Shown piece after piece: positions 6,622 through 12,610 of a stretch of 13,466 nucleotides of DNA (position 1 is the first letter of the stretch; every line of letters starts with the position of its first letter). This stretch comes from Butyrivibrio sp. Lineage in GTDB: Bacteria; Bacillota_A; Clostridia; Lachnospirales; Lachnospiraceae. The stretch covers positions 1 through 13,466 of the forward strand of contig JAILOW010000173.1 of the NCBI GenBank assembly GCA_024690635.1, given 5' to 3'. The notes beneath the pieces were generated by a model. That model was not told where the DNA came from. It made no database searches and worked only from the letters and a program-made list of their open reading frames with translations. Made by a program: the position numbers and the translations under genes.

Positions 6622-7740
6622 ATGGACAAACGGATGAAGTTATCGTCCGGGATCGGGATGTTCTTAATTTCCCTGTGTCTGTTTTTAACAGTTTTTATTT
6701 CCCGGAGCATAACTGCGGAGGCAAAAAAAGCAACAGGTTACAGCGATATTGCCACCGGAATTTCAAATATTATCAGCCCTTTGGCACCCCTTGGTATTGA
6801 CGAGACTGCTTCAGAAGTCAAGGCTCATGAGAATGCCGAGAAAAATGCTTCTTCTGCAGCAGGAAGTGAATCTACCGAAGAGGATGAAGAGTCTGATCTT
6901 TTCATGGCAAATGTCAGCAGAACCATGAATGTCAGAGAAGAGCCCCAGGAGGATGCCACCAAGGTCGGTGTTCTTTACAAGGACTGCGGAGGCAGGATCC
7001 TTGACAGACAGGACGGATGGACCAAGATCCAGTCCGGAGAGCTCATCGGATGGGCAAATGACGAGTACCTTCTTTTTGATGAAGAAGCCAAGGCCCTTGC
7101 TGAGGATGTGGGCAAGCAGATCGTTACCAGCAACAGCAGTGCTCTCAATGTTAGGGCAGAGGCTGACTCTGATGCTGAGGTCATTGGTGTTCTTACAGAG
7201 AATGCTTTTGTGGATATGATCGAGGATCTGGGTGATGGCTGGATCAGCGTTGATTACAATGATGAGACGGGCTATGTTCAGTCCGAGTTCGTTACAATAT
7301 CTTTTGAGATAGGTGAGGGCGAGACCATTGCAGCTATCAAGCTTCGCGAGGAGGCTGAAAAGAAGGCTGCTCTTACCAAGAACAGAGGCGCAGTAAGCGC
7401 TGACGCCGATGAGGTCAAGCTCCTTGCAGCACTTATCCAGTGCGAGGCAGGTAACCAGCCTTATGAAGGTAAGCTTGCAGTTGGTGCGGTTGTTCTCAAC
7501 AGAGTTAAGAGCGGAGCTTATCAGAACAGCATTTACAGTGTTATCTATGCTGCAGGACAGTTTACACCGGCTCTTAATGGAAATGTGGCCAGGGTTTACA
7601 ACAGCGGCAGGATCAGCGATTCCTGCTTGCAGGCAGCGCAGGCGGCCATCAACGGAGACACCACAGTCGGAAGCGCACTTCACTTCAGAAGAGCCAACGG
7701 AAGAGAGGGTATCGTTATAGGAGCCCACGTTTTCTGGTAA
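6622..7740 (+). CDS. Exported cell-wall hydrolase: two SH3b domains plus SleB-type catalytic domain
   Basis: A 372-residue secreted protein predicted to cut peptidoglycan. A signal peptide spans about 1-34: basic MDKRMK, a hydrophobic stretch to about residue 26, and an A-E-A cleavage site. An Ala/Ser/Glu-rich linker (60-92) follows, then two related bacterial SH3 repeats (about 94-151 and 167-227), each with an N-V-R-x-E core and a GW. A charged helix (about 233-252) leads to a SleB/CwlJ-type Hydrolase_2 domain (266-372) with LLAALIQCEAGNQPYEG, whose E275 is the likely catalytic glutamate; AVGAVVLNRVKSG (286-298); and the end AHVFW. The family includes spore-cortex lytic enzymes, but SH3b modules and a housekeeping-type promoter suggest vegetative wall turnover (inference). 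The start at 6622 is chosen because an SD precedes it and the promoter covers the earlier ATG at 6541. Confidence 0.88.
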   Translation: MDKRMKLSSGIGMFLISLCLFLTVFISRSITAEAKKATGYSDIATGISNIISPLAPLGIDETASEVKAHENAEKNASSAAGSESTEEDEESDLFMANVSRTMNVREEPQEDATKVGVLYKDCGGRILDRQDGWTKIQSGELIGWANDEYLLFDEEAKALAEDVGKQIVTSNSSALNVRAEADSDAEVIGVLTENAFVDMIEDLGDGWISVDYNDETGYVQSEFVTISFEIGEGETIAAIKLREEAEKKAALTKNRGAVSADADEVKLLAALIQCEAGNQPYEGKLAVGAVVLNRVKSGAYQNSIYSVIYAAGQFTPALNGNVARVYNSGRISDSCLQAAQAAINGDTTVGSALHFRRANGREGIVIGAHVFW

Positions 7741-7745
7741 AAAGC

Positions 7746-7773
7746 TTGTGAATGGCGAATAATATGGTAAAAT
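7746..7773 (+). promoter_or_regulatory. Candidate promoter of the argF gene cluster
   Basis: TTGTGA (7746-7751), a 16-bp spacer, then TAAAAT (7768-7773) preceded by an extended TG one base earlier (7765-7766). The start is expected near 7780, inside the hairpin at 7776-7805. The -35 box begins six bases after the hydrolase stop codon. Confidence 0.55.
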
Positions 7774-7775
7774 CA

Positions 7776-7805
7776 AAGGGATTGCAATTTAATTTGCAAT
7801 CCCTT
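7776..7805. promoter_or_regulatory. Long perfect inverted repeat at the predicted argF transcription start
   Basis: AAGGGATTGCAA (7776-7787), a 6-nt loop TTTAAT, then the exact complement TTGCAATCCCTT (7794-7805). The downstream sequence has only a broken T tract, so it is at best a weak terminator for the hydrolase gene. Its position, about -4 to +26 relative to the predicted argF start, also suits an operator or a 5'-end stabilising hairpin. It does not match the ARG-box form I know (TGAAT/ATTCA half-sites). Confidence 0.55.
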
Positions 7806-7841
7806 ACTTGATTATTTGACGCATCTACGGAAAGGAGCAAT

Positions 7842-8834
7842 ATGAATCTATTCGGACGTGACTTTTTGAAACTGCTTGATTTTACCCCTGAAGAGATACT
7901 CTATCTCGTTGACCTTGCAGCAGAGCTCAAGGACAAAAAGAAAAAGGGAATCCTTCATGATCAGCTCAGAGGAAAGAATATTGCTCTGATCTTTGAAAAG
8001 ACCAGCACAAGGACCAGATGCGCTTTTGAAGTTGCAGCTCATGACCTGGGAATGGGATCCACATACCTTAATCCCAACGACTCCCAGATCGGCAAAAAGG
8101 AGAGCATTGCAGATACTGCCAGAGTTCTGGCAAGTATGTTTGACGGAATAGAGTACAGAGGCTTTGAGCAGGAGATCGTTGAGAACATTGCCGAGCACAG
8201 CAAGGTGCCTGTATGGAACGGACTTACCAATGAGTTCCATCCCACCCAGATGCTGGCAGATCTTTTGACCATCAGAGAGCACTTTGGCAGGCTCAAGGGT
8301 ATTCACCTTGTTTATATGGGAGATGCCAGATACAACACAGGCAATTCCCTCATGGTGCTCTGTGCCAAGATGGGCATGCATTTTACAGCTGTTTCCAACA
8401 AGAAGTATTTCCCCGGAAAAGAGCTTGTTGATACCTGCCGGGAGATAGCCGGGGCCACGGGAGCTGTTATCGATTTCTCGGAAGATCCTATGGAAGGAAC
8501 AAAGGGCGCCGATGTTATCTACACCGATATCTGGGTATCAATGGGTGAGCCCGATGAAGTGTGGGAAGAGAGAATAAAAGACCTTGAGCCCTACAGAGTT
8601 ACCATGGACATCATGAAAAACGCCGGAGACTCCTGCGTATTCATGCACTGCCTGCCTTCATTCCATGATCTCAACACCGGAATCGGAAAAGATATTAAAA
8701 AGAGATACGGCCTTAATGAAATGGAAGTAACGGATGAAGTCTTTGAATCAGACAGATCCATTGTATTCCAGGAGGCTGAAAACCGTATGCACACCATAAA
8801 GGCGGTTATGCTGGCAACACTTAAGGAAGCATGA
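7842..8834 (+). CDS. argF: Ornithine carbamoyltransferase
   Basis: Transfers the carbamoyl group of carbamoyl phosphate to ornithine, giving citrulline, in arginine synthesis. At 330 residues it has the usual length. Seen: the carbamoyl-phosphate motif STRTR (55-59), FHPTQ (132-136), GDARYN (160-165), the ornithine-binding SMGEP loop (233-237) and the active-site HCLPSFHD (269-276; usually HCLPAFHD). The [16 protein letters not shown] form also occurs in catabolic ArcB enzymes, so the direction of use is not settled by sequence; the absence of arcA or arcC neighbours favours the biosynthetic role (inference). AAAGGAG (7831-7837) lies four bases before the ATG. birA starts one base after its stop, so argF heads a five-gene run. 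No other arginine genes are present. Confidence 0.94.
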   Translation: MNLFGRDFLKLLDFTPEEILYLVDLAAELKDKKKKGILHDQLRGKNIALIFEKTSTRTRCAFEVAAHDLGMGSTYLNPNDSQIGKKESIADTARVLASMFDGIEYRGFEQEIVENIAEHSKVPVWNGLTNEFHPTQMLADLLTIREHFGRLKGIHLVYMGDARYNTGNSLMVLCAKMGMHFTAVSNKKYFPGKELVDTCREIAGATGAVIDFSEDPMEGTKGADVIYTDIWVSMGEPDEVWEERIKDLEPYRVTMDIMKNAGDSCVFMHCLPSFHDLNTGIGKDIKKRYGLNEMEVTDEVFESDRSIVFQEAENRMHTIKAVMLATLKEA

Positions 8835-8835
8835 G

Positions 8836-9645
8836 ATGCTAAGTTCAGAACACATTAAAGGGCAGCTGCACACAAAGTGGGCTGCCTGTAACATTGTATA
8901 TAAAGAAGTGACAGGTTCCACCAATGATGACGCGGCGGCCCTTGCAAAAAGCGGAGCAGAACACGGAACTTTAGTTGTGGCAGACAGGCAGGAGACAGGC
9001 CGCGGCTCCAGAGGAAGAGGCTGGGAGACCCCGGCGGGCACAAATATAGCCATGAGCCTTATTTTGAGGCCTGTTGCGGAGCTAAAGGACATTTCCATGC
9101 TGACCCTCATCATGGGTCTTTCGGTTGCGGAGGCTGTGGATGAATGTCTTGGAAGGCCGGATGTCTTTTCCATGATAAAATGGCCCAATGACGTGGTACT
9201 TAACAGTAAAAAGATCTGCGGCATACTGACGGAGCTTCACATGAATCCGGAAAATACCATAAGCGACGTGGTGATCGGAGTTGGGATAAACGTCAACATG
9301 ACAAGCTTTCCCGATGAGATAAAAGAGATCGCAGGAAGCATTTTGTCAGAGAGCGGCAAAGAGCTTGACAGAAGCGCCGTTGTGGCAAGGTGCATGGAAC
9401 GCTTTGAGGAAAACTACGAAAAATACAACAGGTCTTTTGATCTGACACTTTTAAAAGAAAGCTATGAAAAACGCCTTATCAACAAGGACAGGAGAGTCAG
9501 AGTCCTTGATCCTGAGGGTGAGTTTGAAGCAGAGGCTCTTGGGATTACCACAGGCGGAGCGCTTGTTGTAAGGTGTGATGACGGCGAGGTAAAAGAGATC
9601 GGTGCGGGAGAAGTGTCCGTAAGAGGGCTCTACACCTACGCTTAA
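8836..9645 (+). CDS. birA: Biotin--[acetyl-CoA-carboxylase] ligase, monofunctional type
   Basis: Activates biotin as biotinyl-5'-AMP and attaches it to the lysine of biotin carboxyl carrier proteins. The 269-residue protein starts almost directly with the catalytic domain: EVTGSTNDDA (24-33), the adenylate-binding loop GRGSRGRGW (55-63), KWPNDV (115-120) with the conserved lysine, and IGVGINVN (147-154). A C-terminal SH3-like domain covers about 218-266. The N-terminal winged helix found in bifunctional BirA (about 320 residues) is missing, so this copy should not repress biotin genes. ATG 8836 has AAGGAAG six bases upstream and follows the argF stop by one base, which implies translational coupling. 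The pairing with coaX next door is, to my knowledge, common in Clostridia. Confidence 0.93.
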   Translation: MLSSEHIKGQLHTKWAACNIVYKEVTGSTNDDAAALAKSGAEHGTLVVADRQETGRGSRGRGWETPAGTNIAMSLILRPVAELKDISMLTLIMGLSVAEAVDECLGRPDVFSMIKWPNDVVLNSKKICGILTELHMNPENTISDVVIGVGINVNMTSFPDEIKEIAGSILSESGKELDRSAVVARCMERFEENYEKYNRSFDLTLLKESYEKRLINKDRRVRVLDPEGEFEAEALGITTGGALVVRCDDGEVKEIGAGEVSVRGLYTYA

Positions 9646-9657
9646 CGGAGGGTTATT

Positions 9658-10467
9658 ATGATTCTTGTAATTGATGTTGGAAATACAAATATGACTTTTG
9701 GCTTTTTCGAGGGAGATGAGATTGTACGTTCTTTCAGACTGGTGACCGGAACGCCCAGAACCTCAGATGAGTTTGGAGTTAATCTTCTGACCATGATGTA
9801 CACCGGCGGAATTGATGCGGAAAAGCTCGAGGGCGTCATGATCGCCAGCGTTGTACCCAAGGTGATGCATGCTTTGGTAAATGCCATAGTCAAGTACGTT
9901 GGGAAAAAGCCGTATATCGTGGGCCCCGGCATTAAGACAGGCATAAAGATCGTTACGGATAACCCCAGGGAGGTTGGACCTGACCTGATCGTTGGCGCGG
10001 TGGCAGCCTATGAGCTGTACGGAGCACCTGTAATGGTGGTTGACTACGGAACTGCGACTACTTATGTAACGGTGAATGAAGAGGGCGAGTTCTTTGCGGG
10101 AGTTGTATCTCCCGGCATTATGATCTCCGCCAAGGCTCTCTGGGAGGATACAGCAAAGCTTCCCGAGATAGAGATCAAAAAGCCTGCAAGCATTCTTGCC
10201 AAGGAAACAATTTCCAGTATGCAGGCGGGACTTATTTATGGACAGATAGGTCAGAGCAAGTATATAATCAGCGAGATGAAAAAGGCTGCTGGAAAACCCG
10301 ATATGAAGGTTGTGGCCACAGGAGGCCTTGGAAGGCTTATGTCCGCTGAGGTTGAAGAAATAGATATTTACGATGCCGATCTGACATTAAAGGGACTTCG
10401 CATTCTGTACGAAAAGAACAGAAAGCACAAGCCCAAGGGAAACAATTTTGAGGATCAGCCCGAGTGA
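9658..10467 (+). CDS. coaX: Type III pantothenate kinase
   Basis: Phosphorylates pantothenate with ATP, the first step of coenzyme A synthesis. Type III enzymes belong to the acetate/sugar kinase (ASKHA) fold and, as a family, resist CoA feedback. The 269-residue protein shows the phosphate-1 motif DVGNTN (6-11), the GPGIKTG loop (89-95), EVGPD (105-109), the phosphate-2 motif DYGTATT (129-135), SPGI (151-154) and the adenosine motif ATGGLG (220-225). The segment usually written GADR reads GPDL here: D109 is kept but the arginine is leucine. GGAGGG lies five bases before the ATG; birA ends 12 nt upstream and the hypothetical gene follows after 15 nt, so it sits inside the argF-dusB run. The C-terminus (about 253-269) is charged and probably flexible. 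Confidence 0.94.
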   Translation: MILVIDVGNTNMTFGFFEGDEIVRSFRLVTGTPRTSDEFGVNLLTMMYTGGIDAEKLEGVMIASVVPKVMHALVNAIVKYVGKKPYIVGPGIKTGIKIVTDNPREVGPDLIVGAVAAYELYGAPVMVVDYGTATTYVTVNEEGEFFAGVVSPGIMISAKALWEDTAKLPEIEIKKPASILAKETISSMQAGLIYGQIGQSKYIISEMKKAAGKPDMKVVATGGLGRLMSAEVEEIDIYDADLTLKGLRILYEKNRKHKPKGNNFEDQPE

Positions 10468-10482
10468 TTTTGGAGACAGGTT

Positions 10483-10956
10483 ATGAGTGCAAAAGATTTT
10501 GAGAATGAATACAAAAAAGAATTTGAAGAGGAGATCCACACAGAGGACCTTCATATAGATGAGATGCAAAAGACCAATAAGGCCAGAACCTTTGAGGAAA
10601 ATGCAAAGGGGAGAGTTGTTCTTTGCGGAGCAAATGCGTATGAGCATAAGTATTATTTTAACCCTGTGTTCAAGCAGATTCCCGACAGTATCAAAAAGGA
10701 GCTTAATATCATAAGCGTTCTCTTTACTCAGGAGGCAGGCGGTATTTTTACCATTGTCTTTGAAGAGGATGGCAGCATCTCCATTGAGACCAACGCTGAT
10801 GAAGAAGACATCACCTATGATGAGATCACGGCGGGTCTTCTGGTGAGCGAAGTCAGAAGAAAGAGACAGGACCTGTTCGAGGCGCTCGGTATCTACTATA
10901 AAATATATGTTCTTCATGAAAATCCGGCAGATATCCTTGATCCGGAGGATGAGTGA
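10483..10956 (+). CDS. Hypothetical acidic cytoplasmic protein, 157 residues, function unknown
   Basis: I cannot assign a function. The protein has an acidic N-terminus rich in Glu and Lys (1-42, probably helical), a core starting RVVLCGANAYEHKYYFNPVF (44-63), then SVLFTQEAGGIFTIVFEEDG (78-97) in likely beta strands, TNADEEDITYDEI (103-115), a helix ending VRRKRQDLFEALGIYYKI (123-140) and an acidic end DPEDE. There is no signal peptide, membrane segment or recognisable catalytic motif. From memory it resembles a small family of uncharacterised Lachnospiraceae proteins, possibly DUF6145, but I am not sure. GGAGAC lies six bases before the ATG. It is 15 nt after coaX, and its TGA stop shares a base with the dusB start (TGATG), so it is cotranscribed and probably translationally coupled. 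Good reading frame, SD and tight packing make it a real gene. Confidence 0.85.
   Translation: MSAKDFENEYKKEFEEEIHTEDLHIDEMQKTNKARTFEENAKGRVVLCGANAYEHKYYFNPVFKQIPDSIKKELNIISVLFTQEAGGIFTIVFEEDGSISIETNADEEDITYDEITAGLLVSEVRRKRQDLFEALGIYYKIYVLHENPADILDPEDE
10943..10947 (+). promoter_or_regulatory. Ribosome binding site deciding the dusB start
   Basis: GGAGG lies eight bases before ATG 10956 and five before a GTG at 10953. The ATG forms a TGATG stop-start overlap and gives the family-like start, so it is preferred. Confidence 0.6.
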
Positions 10957-11936
10957 TGTCCGGATACGGAGAACTGAAGATAGGAAGTGTCACCCTGAAA
11001 AACAATATAATACTGGGGCCTATGGCCGGGGTGTCGGACCTTCCCTTCAGGGTTTTGTGCAGTGAGATGGGGGCAGGACTTGTCTGCATGGAGATGGTAA
11101 GTGCCAAAGCCATCACCTACAAAAACAGAAACACAAACATGCTGCTTGAGATCCATGAAAACGAACATCCGGTATCCCTGCAGCTTTTTGGCTCAGAGCC
11201 TGAGATAATGCAGCAGGCTGTCAGAATGATACAGGACAGGCCTTATGACATTCTGGATGCAAATATGGGATGCCCCGTTCCCAAGGTCGTGGGAAACGGA
11301 GAGGGCTCTGCTCTAATGAAGGATCCTGCTCTTATAGAAAAGATCGTTGCGGCACTTGTTGAGGTTTCTGATAGGCCTGTGACCGTTAAAATCAGAAAAG
11401 GGTTTGATGAAAAACACATAAATGCCGTGGAATGTGCCCTTGCTGCACAGCAGGGAGGAGCCGTTGCGGTGGCGGTCCACGGAAGGACCAGAGAGCAGTA
11501 CTACTATGGAGAGGCGGACTGGTCTGTTATCAGACAGGTAAAGGAAGCTCTTTCAATCCCCGTTATAGGTAACGGAGATGTTGTGGACGGAGAGAGTGCA
11601 AAGCGTATGTTTGAAGAGACCGGGTGCGACGGCGTTATGATCGCAAGGGCGGCTCAGGGTAATCCCTTTATCTTCAGGGAGATCGTAAGCTTTTTTGAAA
11701 CCGGAAAAGCCTGCGACAGGCCCACTCAGCAGGAAATTTATGACACGGTCATAAGGCATGCGGATCTGCAGCTTCGTTACAAGGGCGAATACATAGGCAT
11801 CAGGGAGATGAGAAAACATGTCTCCTGGTACACAACAGGCATGCCCGGCAGCGCAAAATTCAGAAACGAGATCAATCAGATGACGGACATGGAGTCCCTG
11901 AAAGAGGCTTGCGGCAAAGTGATGCTTCGTCATTGA
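10956..11936 (+). CDS. dusB: tRNA-dihydrouridine synthase (DusB-like)
   Basis: Flavin enzyme that reduces specific uridines in the tRNA D-loop to dihydrouridine with NADPH. The 326-residue protein has the FMN-binding TIM barrel: ILGPMAGVSDLPFR (19-32), the active-site cysteine C106 in DANMGCPVPKV (101-111), GSALMKDP (117-124), the VKIRKG strand (144-149), VHGRTREQ (174-181), GNGDV (205-209) and ARAAQGNPF (230-238) at the FMN phosphate. A smaller C-terminal helical domain (about 245-326), which recognises tRNA in the family, contains MRKHVSWYTTGMPG. The first ATG is chosen because it overlaps the upstream stop (TGATG) with a GGAGG at eight bases; a GTG start three bases earlier cannot be excluded. 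It ends the argF cluster; its stop codon lies inside the -35 box of the greA promoter. Confidence 0.92.
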   Translation: MSGYGELKIGSVTLKNNIILGPMAGVSDLPFRVLCSEMGAGLVCMEMVSAKAITYKNRNTNMLLEIHENEHPVSLQLFGSEPEIMQQAVRMIQDRPYDILDANMGCPVPKVVGNGEGSALMKDPALIEKIVAALVEVSDRPVTVKIRKGFDEKHINAVECALAAQQGGAVAVAVHGRTREQYYYGEADWSVIRQVKEALSIPVIGNGDVVDGESAKRMFEETGCDGVMIARAAQGNPFIFREIVSFFETGKACDRPTQQEIYDTVIRHADLQLRYKGEYIGIREMRKHVSWYTTGMPGSAKFRNEINQMTDMESLKEACGKVMLRH

Positions 11937-11961
11937 CATGAAAAATGTTTGCTTGTATAAT
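11933..11961 (+). promoter_or_regulatory. Perfect-consensus sigma-A promoter of greA
   Basis: TTGACA (11933-11938), exactly 17 bp, then TATAAT (11956-11961): no mismatch to consensus in either box. The dusB stop codon TGA (11934-11936) is part of the -35 box. The start should be near 11968, giving a leader of about 83 nt. The A/T-rich leader holds no terminator; only short palindromes such as AAAGCTTT (12016-12023) are visible. Confidence 0.85.
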
Positions 11962-12050
11962 ACGTAAGTTAATAGCAGACGGTATGGAATAAATATTTTT
12001 TTACATAGAGTACTAAAAGCTTTATTTTATGAAGGGTAGGACATCGTAAC

Positions 12051-12539
12051 ATGGAAGAAAAGAAGAATATCTTGACCTATGAGGGACTTAAAAAATACGA
12101 AGAAGAGCTTCATGACCTCAAGGTCGTAAAGAGACAGGAAGTTGCTCAGAAGATCAAGGAAGCCAGAGAGCAGGGCGACCTTTCAGAGAACGCTGAGTAT
12201 GATGCAGCCAAGGATGAGCAGAGAGACATCGAGGCAAGGATCGAGGCTCTTGAGAAAATCCTCAAAAACGCAGAAGTAGTTGTAGAAGAGGACGTTGACG
12301 TTAATAAGATCAGCATCGGATGCAAGGTTAAGATCCGTGACCTTGAGTTCAACGAGGATGTTGAGTACAAGATTGTAGGTTCTTCCGAGGCTAACAGCCT
12401 TAAGGGCAAGATCTCAAACGAGTCACCTGTTGGTAAGGCTCTTATCGGAGCAAAGAAGGGACAGACGGTTTCAGTGGAAACACAGGCCGGCGTTCTTAAG
12501 TACAAGGTGCTTGGAATCGAGAGATCAAGCGAGGCATAA
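12051..12539 (+). CDS. greA: Transcription elongation factor GreA
   Basis: Rescues backtracked RNA polymerase by stimulating cleavage of the transcript 3' end. At 162 residues it has the standard two-part layout: an N-terminal antiparallel coiled coil (about 8-78) reaching into the polymerase secondary channel, with the acidic tip GDLSENAEY (42-50) carrying D43 and E46, equivalent to E. coli D41 and E44; and a C-terminal FKBP-like domain (about 85-160) with [11 protein letters not shown] and [16 protein letters not shown]. An AGGA sequence (12038-12041) lies nine bases before the ATG. It has its own very strong promoter and is followed by a terminator, then lysS, 71 nt after its stop codon. 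Confidence 0.96.
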   Translation: MEEKKNILTYEGLKKYEEELHDLKVVKRQEVAQKIKEAREQGDLSENAEYDAAKDEQRDIEARIEALEKILKNAEVVVEEDVDVNKISIGCKVKIRDLEFNEDVEYKIVGSSEANSLKGKISNESPVGKALIGAKKGQTVSVETQAGVLKYKVLGIERSSEA

Positions 12540-12552
12540 TAGAGATCTTTTG

Positions 12553-12581
12553 AGCCGGCGAAGAAAACTCGTCGGCTTTTT
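12553..12581 (+). terminator. Intrinsic terminator between greA and lysS
   Basis: AGCCGGCGA (12553-12561), a 7-nt loop, then TCGTCGGCT (12569-12577): nine pairs including one G-T wobble, followed by a T run (12577-12581). The stem starts 13 nt after the greA stop. The T tract is short, so some read-through into lysS is plausible. Confidence 0.75.
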
Positions 12582-12597
12582 ATACATTTATTTCCAT

Positions 12598-12604
12598 AGG
12601 AGGA
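12598..12604 (+). promoter_or_regulatory. Ribosome binding site for the GTG start of lysS
   Basis: AGGAGGA, six bases before GTG 12611. There is no in-frame ATG until codon 92, inside the anticodon-binding domain, so the GTG is the true start. Confidence 0.8.
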
Positions 12605-12610
12605 CGTAAA

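Noticed and set aside
6811..7776. 321-codon minus-strand open frame covering the SleB-like gene
   Set aside because: The plus strand encodes an intact signal peptide, two SH3b repeats and a catalytic domain. The antisense product has no recognisable domain and no promoter, so the open frame is a by-product of codon use.
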